From NCBI GenBank assembly GCA_903893315.1, contig CAITLU010000008.1, positions 1-64,000 on the forward strand: DNA of 64,000 bases, given 5' to 3'. The stretch's first letter is position 1, and every line of letters begins with the position of its first letter. The position numbers and the translations under genes are program-made. Positions 1 to 9,705 of this stretch are shown one piece after another. This DNA is from an uncultured bacterium (lineage in GTDB: Bacteria > Desulfobacterota > Binatia > UBA1149 > CAITLU01). The notes below the pieces were generated by a model. It saw nothing but the letters and a program-made list of their open reading frames with translations, was not told where the DNA came from and searched no databases.

Positions 1-1905
1 AACCGCGGCGGCGTCGGAGCTTCCGTTGTTGGTGACGGTGATCGTGTAGACCGCGTTGGCTCCCGGCGTTATCGACGCCGGTCCGGTCTTGCTGATGGAA
101 ACGTCGGCGCTGGCCGCGAGCGGCGTCGATGATGTGGACGTGTCGTTGGCCGGCGTCGGATCGTCGGTGGTGGTCGATACGGTTGCGGTGTTGAGCACCG
201 GGTCCGGCGTCGTGTACGAGGCCGGCACCGCATAGGTGCTCGTGATCGTGTGGGTCGCACCGGCTGCCAGCGTGCCGAGCGAGCAGGGATACGACGTGGC
301 GCAGTCGCCGGCGTTGGAGATGAAGGTCAGCCCGGTCGGGGTCGGATCGGCGACGATTACCGAGGCTGCGTCCGAGCTTCCGTTGTTGGTGACGGTGATC
401 GTGTAGACGGCGTTGGTTCCCGGCGTGATCGAAATCGGTCCGGTCTTGCTGATCTCGACGTCGGCGCTGGCCGTGACCGGCGTCGATGATGTCGCCGTGT
501 TGTCGGGCGCCGTCGGGTCGTTGGTGGTGGTCGAGACGGTTGCGGTGTTCAGGACCGGGTCCGGCGTCGTGTACGAGGCCGGTACCGAATAGGTGGTGGT
601 GATGGTGCGCGTTGCACCCGCAGCCAGCGTACCGAGCGAGCAAGGGTAGGCGCTCACGCAGTCACCGGCGTTGGATACGAACGTGAGTCCGGCCGGCGTC
701 GGATCGGCGACCGCTACCGCAGCGGCGTCAGACAGGCCGCTGTTGGTGACGCTGATCGTGTAAACAGCGTTGGTTCCCGGCGTGATGGAAACGGGTCCGG
801 TCTTGCTGATCGCCACGTCGGCGCTGATCGCGAGCGGCGTCGATGAAGTCGAAGTGTTGTTGCCCGGCGTGGGATCGCCGGTGGTGGTCGATACGGTGGC
901 GGCGTTGAGCACCGGATCTGGCGTCGTGTATGAGGCTGGCACCGAATAGGTGGTCGTGATGGTGCGGGTGGCACCGGCGGCCAGCGTGCCGAGCGAGCAC
1001 GGATACGTGCTCACGCAGTCACCGGCGTTGGATACGAACGTGAATCCGGTCGGGGTCGTATCGGCGACCGCAACCGCGGCTGCATCCGAGCTTCCGTTGT
1101 TGGTGACGGTTATCGTGTAGACCGCGTTGGCGCCGGGCGTGATCGAGGCCGGCCCGGCCTTGCTGATGGAAACGTCGGCGCTGGCCGCGACCGCTATCGA
1201 TGAAGTGGAGGTGTTGTTGCCCGGTGTCGGATCGCTTGTGGTGGTCGATACGGTTGCGGTGTTGAGCACTGGATTCGGCGTGCTGTACGAGGCCGGCACC
1301 GAATAGGTGGTGGTGATGGTGCGTGTGGCGCCGGCAGTAAGGGTTCCGAGCGAGCAGGGATACGCGGTGGCACAGTTCCCGGCGTTGGAGATGAAGGTCA
1401 GCCCGGTCGGGGTCGGATCGGCGACGATTACCGAGGCAGCGTCGGAGCTCCCGTTGTTGGTGACGGTGATCGTGTAGACGGCGTTTGCCCCCGGCGTGAT
1501 CGAGGCTGGTCCGGCCTTGCTCACCGAAACGTCGGCGCTGACCGTCACCGGCGTTGACGTCGTGGAAGAGTTGTCGCCAGGCACCGGGTCCAGCGTCGTG
1601 GCCGTAACGGTTGCAGTGTTCAGTACCGTGGTTGGAGTCGTGTACGCGGAGGGCACCGAATAGGTGCTGCTGATGGTCCGCGTTGCACCGGCGGTAATGG
1701 TCCCGAGCGAGCACGGATACGCAGTGACACAATCTCCGGTGTTGGAAACGAAAGTCAGCCCGGTAGGGGTTGGGTCAGCAAGGCTGACCGCAGTGGCGGA
1801 AGCGTCCGAATGCACGCTGTTGGCGACCGTTATCGTGTAGATGACGTTGGTGCCCGGCGTGATCGCTGCGGGCCCGGTCTTGCTCACACTGATGTCGGCG
1901 GCCGC
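1..1905 (-). repeat. Tandem 357-bp DUF11-coding repeats, five full units plus partial
   Basis: The same landmark (the Asn-Asn-Gly-Ser-Ser segment) recurs at 20, 377, about 734, 1091, 1448 and about 1808, an exact 357-bp (119-codon) period. Each unit carries a SADVSISKTGP-like start, ITPGANAVYTITVTN, a single Cys pair (GDC...YPCSLG) and an NTATVSTTT end. Neighbouring units differ mainly by silent or conservative changes. The unit at about 700-1050 is a little more diverged. The array runs off the left edge, so the copy number is unknown. Confidence 0.9.
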
Positions 1906-4900
1906 AACGTTGGTGTCGAGAAAAACGTTGTCGTGGCTGGTGCCGGCCGGCGGCGCGTACACGGCGATCAGGTCGTCGCTTACGCCGTAGGTGTCGGCCG
2001 TACTGTAATTGTAGCCGACCGGGTCGTGCTCGTTGATCACGTAGTTGCCGGGGGGAATGCCATTGAAGGCGAACAAGCCGCCGCCGGCCGTTGTCGTCGT
2101 CACGAACAGCACGCCGTCCGAGCGGTCATGGTCGCCGTTCGGGTCGGTGTAAAGATCGATGATGACACCGTCGATCCCGGGGTCGGGGTCGGCGAAGTTG
2201 CCGTCGACGTCGGAGTCGAAACGCACCTGGCCTGTGATGCCGGAGTAGTCAGCCGGATTGATGATGTCGTCGAGGAAGTTGTTGTTGGTGAATGCAGCGG
2301 CCGTCGCCACAACTACCGCGATGCGGTTGTCGGTGTTGCTGCCCTGCGTGTCGGCGATGCTGTTGTAGCCGATCGGATCGGTTTCGACGACGACGTAGTT
2401 GCCGAGCGGAAGATTGGCGAACTCATAGTTTCCGGCGGTCAGGGTCGTCAGAACCTGTACGATCACGCCGTCGCTCGGGTCGCCGTCGCCGTTGGGGTCC
2501 GTGTGCAAAGTTACCGTGACGTCCTGCAATGGGACGTCACCGCCGAATCCGGCCGCTCCCTGGTCCTCGTAGACGAAGCCGCTGATGCTGCCGGCCTGGG
2601 TCACGATGGTGGCCGAACTGCTGGACGCTGACACCGAATCACCGTTGGTATCGGTCACGAAGTCGGCCGTGGCGGTGTTGGATGCGGGATTGCACGCACC
2701 GGCCGCCTGCAATGTCACGGAGATCGTGGCGGTGGCGCTCGGGGCGAGGCTGCCGGCGCCGGTTACGTCGGTCCATAGGATGCTTCCGTATCCGGTGCCG
2801 TCCGCGACGGGCGTGGATGACACGAAGGTGAAGCAGGCTCCGCTGTATGTGTCCTGGAGCGGCAGCGAATCGATGCTCGTGTCGCCGGTGTTGCGTACCG
2901 TGATCGAGTAGACGACGTTGTTTCCCTTGGTAGCGGGGCCGGGGCTGGGGCTCACCAGTGTCTTGGTGACCAATATGCCAGGATTCGTGATCAGCAGGTT
3001 CGCGCTGCCGGTTGCGGTCACACCGCCGCCGGCGTTGGCGGTTGCGGAGTTCACGGCCGGGTTGGCCGACGCCAGTGCGGTGTAGTTGACGAGCAGGTCG
3101 ACTGTCGCACCCGATGCCATCGGTCCGATATTCGACCAGGTCAGCGTTCCGGCCCCGGTGCTGCTCGGTGAAGGCGAAGCGCTGACGTAGGTCAGATTTG
3201 CCGCCGGGAAGGTGTCGGTGACGGCAACGGTTGCAAGCGTGGTGTTGCCGGTGTTCGCGACGCGGATGCGGAACTGCGCCGACTCTCCTGTCTTGGCCTG
3301 TCCGTCGACAGGAGTCAGCAGGGTCTTGGTTACGCTGATGCCGGGGGAACCGGCGGGGACCGCACTGGTATCGCCGCAGACATCGCTTGCGTCGTTCGGA
3401 TCGGTGTAGGAACCGGTCAGCGTCGAGCCCAGCGGAGCGTACAGCGAACCGTTGTTGCTGGTTCCTATGACCGAAGAACTTGCCGGCAGGCAGGCTGCGA
3501 AGGTTCCGGTATTGACGCCGGTTTCCGTCAGTGTGAGCAGTTCGCTGTCGCCGCTGCCGCTGACGACCGTTGCAGTGAGGGTTTCGGCCACGGCCACGTT
3601 GGTGTTCTGATCGAGGTCGGTGACGCGAACGCAGACCTGTTCGTTGGCAGCATAAGTGACCGCGTCGACGCCGTTCAGCCCCGTAGTGAAAGCGTTCGTG
3701 CACGGCGTGCCGAGGTCGAGCTGGCTCAGTGAAACGCTGGTCGACTTGGAGTCGGTGACGGTGTTCTCGAAACCTTCCTTGGCGGTGGCGGCGATGTCGT
3801 AGTTGCCCTGTGTGGAGCCGGTGCTCCAGACGTACTCGTAGGTCTTGGCGCAGGTGGTGGTGTTTACGACGTTGGCGGCAGTGAGCGTCGTGGATATGTC
3901 GTCGGTAACGCCGGGACCGTCGATGCTCAGCGGCAGGCTGGTGATGTCGTAGGCTCCGAACGGATCGCCGACTACGGTGCGGACGTAGAGGGGCTGACCG
4001 TTGAAGCCAGTGGACGTGATCGTGCCGCCCGAGTAGGCGGCGTCGTAGGTTCGCACCGAATCGACGTGGATGACGGTGCTGGTGGGAATGCTGACGAAGG
4101 ACGGCTTGGTCGTGCTGTCATACTGGATCTGGAACGCGACAGCCCCGCCGTTCGTGACGACGAGCTCGAGAGCAGAGCCGGACGGCACCGTGACCGTCGA
4201 GCCCAGAGCCGGGAAGGTGAAGGTCAGTTTGGTTCCGTCCGATGCCACAGCGCTGCTGGTCGCGATCGTCGTCGCGCCGTACCTCAGCACGGCGGTGATC
4301 GACGGACTCGCCGGCATCGAGCCGCCGGTCGTGAAGTAGGTCTGTGCGCTCACGACCGAACCGACCGGCAAGGTGAGAGCCTCGCACAAGGTCGGCGTCT
4401 GCGTGAACGTGGCACTGCCGCCGGCGCCCGAGACACCGGGAGATATCGAAACGCCTGCGGCCGCCCAGTTGGTGGTGACCGTGGTTGCCCAGGTTTCCGT
4501 TACGCTGGCCGCGCCGTTGTTGTAGCTGGCGGCGCCTTGAATCTGGCGGTTGCCGGTGCCGGTGGTGAGGCTCTGGTTCCACAGCAGAGTGCGCGGCGCG
4601 GTCAGCGCCGACAGCGTGCCGGGACTGTCGAGGGAGATCACGTCGAAGACCAGGCGTCCCGTCGCCGACGGGATCGTGACGCTCGGCGCTACGCTGTTGC
4701 CCGTGGCGGTGACGATGGACAACGTCTGGGCCGTGTCGACGCCACCAAAGGTCACGGCGCCGCCGACCATGTCCATCGCGGTGGTGGGCGCGGCCTGTGT
4801 AACCACGACGTTTGCCGTGGTGCTGGCAGGCGGGTTGAACATGTACCAGATCTCGACGATCGCATCGCGAGTATTGGCGAAGGACACGCCGAGGCGCGTG

Positions 4901-7536
4901 AGGCTGGTGCCGTTGAACGTGACGGTGCCGATCGAGGGATCCTCCGTCGTCGTGCAGTTGGCACCGTTGCACTCCATCGACACGCCGACGAGCAGCAGCC
5001 TGTTGGCTCCGCTGCCGGTCGAGTGACTGAAGGTGATCAATGTAGTGTTGGTGGCGGTGCCGCTGGTGGCGGCGCCGCTGATGCTCACGCTGCCGCCGGA
5101 CGGCGCGGCAAGCGATGAGGTGATGCTGGTCGTCGCGTCGGAGGTCGCCACGGGGTCGATGCGGTCGAGATCCTGATCGGGGCTGCCGGAACCGTCGGCG
5201 CTCAGGTACAGAACCTTGGTCTTCGAGGCTGCCGCGACTCCGGTCGAATCGTTGCATGTGTCGCCGTAGGAAGGGTCTACGTAGGAAACCGAGATGGTGT
5301 CGCCGACGATGAGGTGCAGCGTGCCGTCGTTGGGTGCCAGGCCGAGCGTCGATGAAGTCGCCAGCCCCGAGGTGTTACGGAACACGCCGGTGTTCACGCC
5401 CGTTTCGGTCAGCGTGATGGTCTCGACGTCTGCACTGGTGGTGTCGGTAACCACCACAGTGAACGACTGAGAGGTGCCCGTGTTGGTGTTGGCGTCGGCA
5501 TCGGTGACCGTGACGTAAAGACTCGCACCGACGCTGGTTGACGCGATCGTCGTTCCGCTGCTGTTGGTGAAGTCGATGACGCACTGGGTAGAGCCTGCGG
5601 CCGGCGGGATCGCCGTCACATTGGTAGAGGTCGCGCCGGTGCTCGAGTTGGCGGTGTTGATGATCGCCCCTGCCGTAATGACCACCGCGCGGAACGTGAA
5701 CGACGTGGATCCGCGCCGTGGGATGATGGGAACCGTGTAGCCGCTCTCGTCGAGCGGGAATGGCGTGACTCCCGAATCCGGGATCGGACTGCCGTCGTGC
5801 GTGGTGCTGCCGGCAACGTAACTCAAGGCGCTCGGAAGCGGGTCGAGCACTACGGCGTTGCCGATCGCGACGAGTCCCTGATTGTTGAGAGTGATCGTGT
5901 ACTGGATGGTGTCGCCGACGCTGAGGCCGACCGGCGCGACGTCAGTGTACAGCGACGAGGTCTTGTACAGGGTCGGTACCGGAAAGTTCGGAATCGTGGT
6001 GCCCATGTCGAGGTAGGGCAACCCGGGGCCCGCCACCGCCGGGTCCTGCCCCCACGCAGCGGTGATCAGCGTACCGTCGAGCGTGTACAGGCGCATGCCA
6101 GTCTGGTCGCGGTCGGGCTCGTAGACGCGGCTGACTTCTAGTGCCGCGACGGTCAGTGCGAGGTCGTACTTGCCGCCGGCCGGATCGGTGAGGGCACCGG
6201 CGCGGTCGCCGTTGTAATCGACGTAGATGGTCGTCGGAGCGACCGGCGTGACCCACACCGGGTTGCCGTTCTGGGTGCCGTCGGAACTGCCGGGTCCCCA
6301 TCCGACCACGGCCTCTGTCGTCAGGCTCTCGGCCGGAACCAGAGCGAAACCCCAGTCGTGGACGTTGTTCTGGGTCGGGCTGGCTCCTGCGGTGCCGACT
6401 GCAAAGAAATCCTGCGCGGTAGCGCTGGTGAACCTGGTCCCCGAGTTTTGCGGTGCGAGGAAAGTGTAGGTGGACTTGGCCGGGATGCTGAACGATCCGC
6501 TGCCGGTGCGGGTCAGATAATTGATCGTGTTGGCGGCGACTCCGGGGTTATAGAGGAAGATGTAGGCAGCCTCGCCGTCGGTCGCGGTACCGACAGGTGA
6601 GTAGTACTGCGGTGACCACTGATCCGTGGACGGAATCGTGAAGGACCGCGATTCGTAATTGCCGCCGATGTCGCCGGTGAGCAGTTGAACCTGCACCGGC
6701 TTGGTCGACGTGACCGTCGCGCCGTGGTTTACGCCGCCGGCTACTTGATACGATTCACCCTGGTTGATGGTGGTGGTTACATCGACGGTCCCGTTACCGT
6801 CGGTATCGATCTGTACGACCGTATTGTTCAGCTCAGCCATGACCAGCATCGACGTGTACTCGAACATCGACGCCGTCAGCGGTGTCGGGAAGATGACGTC
6901 CTGCCCTATTGGCATTACAAAATTGGTGCCCCAGTCTATGGTCGACTGGATGTTGACTGCGGTGGAGAGAAGGGGCCCCGGGCTGGTTGCCCAGGCTGCA
7001 CGCGACATCACTATTCCGCGCGTCGCGCCGACGCGGTCACGGCCGTCGTAAAGAATATTGGCGGCATTTCTCGGCAGTGGCACCAGGTTGCGCAGCGTCA
7101 GGACGGTTCCGTAGTTGAATGAAGCCGGGTCATGCACGAACCCAGGCGCTATGCCGTTGGCGTCGTTACCGTCGCCCCAGATCTTGGTCGAGGCCTGGAC
7201 CGGATTGTTGATGTCGATCTCGTAGCCGTCCTCCCATTGATCGTAGACGACCTTGGTACCCGATACCGCGACCACGATGGAAATGACCGAGTCCATCGTT
7301 GCGCCGGTGGCCGGCGCCAGCGTCAGGAAGGAGGCGCGAACCTGGGTCTCAGGCAACGGCACGTAGTATTCCTGCACGATGCTCTGTGCTCGTGCAGACG
7401 TTGCTGTCAGCAGCAACGCAAGCGCAGCAGCCAGTGCGCGCCAGGTGCCGGCCGCGCTCTTGGCGGTGCTACGGGCTCCGTACCCCTTGCTGCTTACCGA
7501 CGAGTTGCCAGTGCGGACAATCGTTGAGTTCTTCAC
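1..7536 (-). CDS. Giant secreted DUF11-repeat surface protein with IgGFc-binding-like head (3' end outside window)
   Basis: I translated this frame by hand. It stays open for 2512 codons from a GTG at 7536 to the left edge, so the C-terminus is missing. AGGAG at 7544-7548 sits 7 bases before the GTG. Residues 1-50 form a signal peptide ending TATSARA. Residues about 55-420 resemble the IgGFc-binding family (GESYQVAGG, TSTKPVQVQ, STDQWSPQYY). A DUF11-like module lies near nt 5950-5600 and a Cys-poor beta-rich middle near 5500-3400. Two DUF11 domains follow at about 3370-2620 and two Cna-B/SdrD-like domains at about 2600-1930 (SGFVYEDQG, GITGQVRFDSD). The rest is a run of 119-residue DUF11 repeats. 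It is probably a cell-surface or filamentous adhesin. Sorting signals, if any, lie beyond the edge. Other open frames inside it are low-complexity shadows. Confidence 0.9.
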   Translation of the reverse strand, partial: MKNSTIVRTGNSSVSSKGYGARSTAKSAAGTWRALAAALALLLTATSARAQSIVQEYYVPLPETQVRASFLTLAPATGATMDSVISIVVAVSGTKVVYDQWEDGYEIDINNPVQASTKIWGDGNDANGIAPGFVHDPASFNYGTVLTLRNLVPLPRNAANILYDGRDRVGATRGIVMSRAAWATSPGPLLSTAVNIQSTIDWGTNFVMPIGQDVIFPTPLTASMFEYTSMLVMAELNNTVVQIDTDGNGTVDVTTTINQGESYQVAGGVNHGATVTSTKPVQVQLLTGDIGGNYESRSFTIPSTDQWSPQYYSPVGTATDGEAAYIFLYNPGVAANTINYLTRTGSGSFSIPAKSTYTFLAPQNSGTRFTSATAQDFFAVGTAGASPTQNNVHDWGFALVPAESLTTEAVVGWGPGSSDGTQNGNPVWVTPVAPTTIYVDYNGDRAGALTDPAGGKYDLALTVAALEVSRVYEPDRDQTGMRLYTLDGTLITAAWGQDPAVAGPGLPYLDMGTTIPNFPVPTLYKTSSLYTDVAPVGLSVGDTIQYTITLNNQGLVAIGNAVVLDPLPSALSYVAGSTTHDGSPIPDSGVTPFPLDESGYTVPIIPRRGSTSFTFRAVVITAGAIINTANSSTGATSTNVTAIPPAAGSTQCVIDFTNSSGTTIASTSVGASLYVTVTDADANTNTGTSQSFTVVVTDTTSADVETITLTETGVNTGVFRNTSGLATSSTLGLAPNDGTLHLIVGDTISVSYVDPSYGDTCNDSTGVAAASKTKVLYLSADGSGSPDQDLDRIDPVATSDATTSITSSLAAPSGGSVSISGAATSGTATNTTLITFSHSTGSGANRLLLVGVSMECNGANCTTTEDPSIGTVTFNGTSLTRLGVSFANTRDAIVEIWYMFNPPASTTANVVVTQAAPTTAMDMVGGAVTFGGVDTAQTLSIVTATGNSVAPSVTIPSATGRLVFDVISLDSPGTLSALTAPRTLLWNQSLTTGTGNRQIQGAASYNNGAASVTETWATTVTTNWAAAGVSISPGVSGAGGSATFTQTPTLCEALTLPVGSVVSAQTYFTTGGSMPASPSITAVLRYGATTIATSSAVASDGTKLTFTFPALGSTVTVPSGSALELVVTNGGAVAFQIQYDSTTKPSFVSIPTSTVIHVDSVRTYDAAYSGGTITSTGFNGQPLYVRTVVGDPFGAYDITSLPLSIDGPGVTDDISTTLTAANVVNTTTCAKTYEYVWSTGSTQGNYDIAATAKEGFENTVTDSKSTSVSLSQLDLGTPCTNAFTTGLNGVDAVTYAANEQVCVRVTDLDQNTNVAVAETLTATVVSGSGDSELLTLTETGVNTGTFAACLPASSSVIGTSNNGSLYAPLGSTLTGSYTDPNDASDVCGDTSAVPAGSPGISVTKTLLTPVDGQAKTGESAQFRIRVANTGNTTLATVAVTDTFPAANLTYVSASPSPSSTGAGTLTWSNIGPMASGATVDLLVNYTALASANPAVNSATANAGGGVTATGSANLLITNPGILVTKTLVSPSPGPATKGNNVVYSITVRNTGDTSIDSLPLQDTYSGACFTFVSSTPVADGTGYGSILWTDVTGAGSLAPSATATISVTLQAAGACNPASNTATADFVTDTNGDSVSASSSSATIVTQAGSISGFVYEDQGAAGFGGDVPLQDVTVTLHTDPNGDGDPSDGVIVQVLTTLTAGNYEFANLPLGNYVVVETDPIGYNSIADTQGSNTDNRIAVVVATAAAFTNNNFLDDIINPADYSGITGQVRFDSDVDGNFADPDPGIDGVIIDLYTDPNGDHDRSDGVLFVTTTTAGGGLFAFNGIPPGNYVINEHDPVGYNYSTADTYGVSDDLIAVYAPPAGTSHDNVFLDTNVAAADISVSKTGPAAITPGTNVIYTITVANSVHSDASATAVSLADPTPTGLTFVSNTGDCVTAYPCSLGTITAGATRTISSTYSVPSAYTTPTTVLNTATVTATTLDPVPGDNSSTTSTPVTVSADVSVSKAGPASITPGANAVYTITVTNNGSSDAASVIVADPTPTGLTFISNAGNCATAYPCSLGTLTAGATRTITTTYSVPASYSTPNPVLNTATVSTTTSDPTPGNNTSTSSIAVAASADVSISKAGPASITPGANAVYTITVTNNGSSDAAAVAVADTTPTGFTFVSNAGDCVSTYPCSLGTLAAGATRTITTTYSVPASYTTPDPVLNAATVSTTTGDPTPGNNTSTSSTPLAISADVAISKTGPVSITPGTNAVYTISVTNSGLSDAAAVAVADPTPAGLTFVSNAGDCVSAYPCSLGTLAAGATRTITTTYSVPASYTTPDPVLNTATVSTTTNDPTAPDNTATSSTPVTASADVEISKTGPISITPGTNAVYTITVTNNGSSDAASVIVADPTPTGLTFISNAGDCATSYPCSLGTLAAGATHTITSTYAVPASYTTPDPVLNTATVSTTTDDPTPANDTSTSSTPLAASADVSISKTGPASITPGANAVYTITVTNNGSSDAAAV

Positions 7537-8055
7537 TGTCGTTCTCCTACGTCGCGATGCCGCAGCGCCTGAGATCCGGGAGCGGAGGGGGAGCGCGATG
7601 AGCGCGCACCCTTCCTCGAAAAATGAATACCCCCAAAGACCCGAGGCGAAAGCGGCCCGGCCCCCGCCGAATTGCCTTATCATTGCCAAAAAGGGGTGCC
7701 GTAGCCAGCCAGATTTCCCCGGCAGGGCCATCTCACCTGTGGTTAAGCGATAATGATTATTAGCTAGTGCGCAAGGGCTGTTTCTTTAGGTTGCGTTAAA
7801 TTGCGTTGCCGCGCGGCCCGGCAGGCCAGAGCCGAGGGGGGAATCGCCGGTTGCGGTCGCGATCACGTCGACGGCCGAGACCGCTTCATGAGCCGCAAGT
7901 TCCATTCTTGTCCCCGTGGATTTCGCTGCGGGGCAACTGCCTTGCCGCTCAGCCGTGCGAGGCTCCGAGGAGCGACGGCGGGTTTAGTCGGTCCGCTGTT
8001 TCCGGCAGATTCCCAAGTCCTTCCGCACGGATCGGACCGAGGAGCATACAGGACC
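7537..8055. other. 519-bp gap with divergent leaders; no gene seen
   Basis: This gap separates the giant minus-strand gene from the plus-strand oxidoreductase. It holds the Shine-Dalgarno of the giant gene (7544-7548), an AT-rich palindromic patch at 7749-7767 and the GAGGAG of the oxidoreductase (8039-8044). Open frames crossing it are Arg/Pro-rich and show no recognisable domain. The in-frame extension of the oxidoreductase upstream to 7801 looks non-coding. Confidence 0.6.
7749..7767. promoter_or_regulatory. AT-rich palindromic site, partly Fur-box-like
   Basis: The first nine bases, GATAATGAT, equal the first half of the classical Fur consensus, and the core ATAAT-G-ATTAT is a perfect small palindrome in an otherwise GC-rich gap. 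The second half does not match the consensus. It may be an operator or simply an AT-rich promoter element for the giant gene, about 210 bases upstream of its start. The evidence is the sequence match alone. Confidence 0.25.
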
Positions 8056-8928
8056 ATGAAGTTCGCGACCGCTCTGGCTTTTTGCGACCCCCTGCACTTC
8101 GTGGACATGGCCAGGACCGCCGATGAGAGCGGTTGGGACTGGTTCGCGGTGTCGGACCACATCGTGTTCCCGGAGAAACTCGCGACCCGCTATCCCTACG
8201 CTGACGACGGTAAGCCGTTCTGGTCCGGTTCGACGCCCTGGCCCGACCCGTGGGTGGCGATTGCCGCGATGGCGGCGGCGACCCGCCGTCTTCGCTTCTT
8301 CACCAACGTCTACGTCCTGCCCACCCGCCACCCCTTGCTGGTTGCCAAGCAGGTGGGGACCGTTGCGTACATGTCGGGCGGGCGCGTCGCCCTGGGCGTC
8401 GGCGTGGGTTGGATGAAGGAGGAGTTCGACCTGCTTGGGCAGGACTTCCACAAGCGCGGCGCGTGCATGAACGAGTCGATCGAGGTCATGCGTGCGCTGT
8501 GGAAGGGGGGAATGGTCGAGTACCACGGCAAGCAGTATTCGTTCGATCGTGTGCAGATCAGTCCGGTGCCTGCTCAGCCCGTGCCGATCCTGGTCGGCGG
8601 CGTTTCCGACGCAGCGCTGCGTCGCGCGGCGCGGCTGGGAGACGGCTGGATCGCGGTGCTGCACTCCACCGACGAGATCAGGCAACTCATCGCCAGGATC
8701 GACGGACTGCGTCGCGAGTACGGTACCGAAGCCAGCCCCTTCGAGATGGTGGTCGCGTGCAATGACGCCTTCGACCTCGATGGGTATCGACGTCTGCGCG
8801 ACGTCGGGGCGACCACGCTTTGTACCGCTCCTTGGGTTCTGTACGGTGCCGATCCCGACTCGGTGGAAGAGAAGAACGATGCAATCAAGCGGTTTGCCGA
8901 CGACGTAATCCATAAGATGGGCGACTGA
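8056..8928 (+). CDS. LLM-class F420-dependent oxidoreductase (TIGR03619-like)
   Basis: This is a 290-residue luciferase-like monooxygenase family protein. It has the N-terminal FATALAFCDPL strand, the SDHIVFP segment that often follows the first helix in F420-type members, and GVGVGWMKEEFDLLG near residue 115. The IEVMRALW helix and the PVPILVGG strand of the TIM barrel are also present. Such enzymes bind reduced F420 (sometimes FMN) in the cytoplasm and act on varied substrates; the substrate cannot be read here. The ATG at 8056 is chosen because the MKFATALAF start matches the family and GAGGAG lies 11 bases upstream; longer in-frame starts add Arg-rich sequence. A TetR gene follows 78 bases downstream and may control it. 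Confidence 0.85.
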   Translation: MKFATALAFCDPLHFVDMARTADESGWDWFAVSDHIVFPEKLATRYPYADDGKPFWSGSTPWPDPWVAIAAMAAATRRLRFFTNVYVLPTRHPLLVAKQVGTVAYMSGGRVALGVGVGWMKEEFDLLGQDFHKRGACMNESIEVMRALWKGGMVEYHGKQYSFDRVQISPVPAQPVPILVGGVSDAALRRAARLGDGWIAVLHSTDEIRQLIARIDGLRREYGTEASPFEMVVACNDAFDLDGYRRLRDVGATTLCTAPWVLYGADPDSVEEKNDAIKRFADDVIHKMGD

Positions 8929-9006
8929 CGATCGGGTCGGAATCGCGCTTACCGTAATGCGAACGATCCGCGCGGCGCGTCGGCAGTAACTGCGAGGAGC
9001 GAGGCG

Positions 9007-9705
9007 ATGAGGGAAAAAAACACCGCAGTGAAGAGCGAAACGACGGCGCCGAAAGCCAAGCGACGGCGCCGCACTTCCGAAGACGCCAAGCGTGTCATCC
9101 TTGATGCAGCCGAGAGGCGCCTGCGCGAACTCGGACCGAACGGCATAAAACTGCAGGAAATCGCACGCGACGTCGGCGTCTCGCACCCGGCCATCCTCCA
9201 CCACTTCGGCAGCCGCGATGGTCTGATGCAGGCGGTGGTGCGTCGCGCTCTTTCTTCGCTGCGCGCCGCGGTGCTCGATCAGGTGCGTCAGCAGATGCAC
9301 GGCGAAGTCGACTTGCCGGCCATCCTCGACGCGGTTTTCGGAATCGTCGCCGAGCGCGGTCACGCGCGGTTGATCGCCTGGCTGATCCTCGAAGGTACGG
9401 GGCTGAGAGACGAGACCCGCTATCTGCGCGGACTGGCCGAGGCTGGGCACGTGCGCATGGTCGAGGGAGGTTGGACCGAAGGCCGGGACTTCGATTTCGA
9501 CGACATGCTGTTTACGGTCATGCTGGTCGGCATGACGGCTCTGGGAGCCGGCGTGGCGGGCGACATGTTGCGTTACAGTTCGGGGCTCGAGGACGACGCG
9601 GACGCGGAAGCCCGTTTCCGCCGCTGGTTCAGCCGCCGGCTTACGCAGTACCTGGCAGGTTCGCAGAAACCAGCGGCTTCCGCGGCTGCGTCGCCGGGTT
9701 CTTGA
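9007..9705 (+). CDS. TetR/AcrR family transcriptional regulator
   Basis: This 232-residue protein starts with a basic tail rich in Lys and Arg. The TetR helix-turn-helix follows at about residues 30-78: VILDAAERRLRELG, then LQEIARDVGVSHPAILHHF, then GSRDGLMQAVV. The C-terminal two thirds are the helical ligand-binding domain, which is specific to each member. GAGGAG at 8996-9001 gives a well-placed ribosome site for the ATG. It lies downstream of the LLM oxidoreductase on the same strand and probably regulates that gene, its own gene or the O-methyltransferase after it. No operator palindrome was recognised in the flanking gaps. Confidence 0.88.
   Translation: MREKNTAVKSETTAPKAKRRRRTSEDAKRVILDAAERRLRELGPNGIKLQEIARDVGVSHPAILHHFGSRDGLMQAVVRRALSSLRAAVLDQVRQQMHGEVDLPAILDAVFGIVAERGHARLIAWLILEGTGLRDETRYLRGLAEAGHVRMVEGGWTEGRDFDFDDMLFTVMLVGMTALGAGVAGDMLRYSSGLEDDADAEARFRRWFSRRLTQYLAGSQKPAASAAASPGS

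Noticed and set aside
1..1905. CRISPR array
   Set aside because: The repeats are 357 bp, contiguous and coding, with no spacers.
2639..5257. Long minus-strand frames inside the giant gene (2639-3703 and 4118-5257)
   Set aside because: They are Arg/His/Gln-rich, have no domain, and lie in other frames of a sequence whose main frame reads as clean DUF11-type protein throughout.
7673..7689. Second GG-N10-GC (sigma-54-like) element upstream of the giant gene
   Set aside because: The -24 half (TTGGCA) is good but the -12 half reads AGGC rather than TTGC, so it is too weak to call.
7600..7690. GEMM-like (c-di-GMP-I riboswitch) resemblance in the leader of the giant gene
   Set aside because: A GGCAA element, a short GC hairpin and a CGGGTCT stretch occur in the right order, but the conserved CGCAAAGCC core and the 3' receptor half are not present. 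A covariance-model search would decide.
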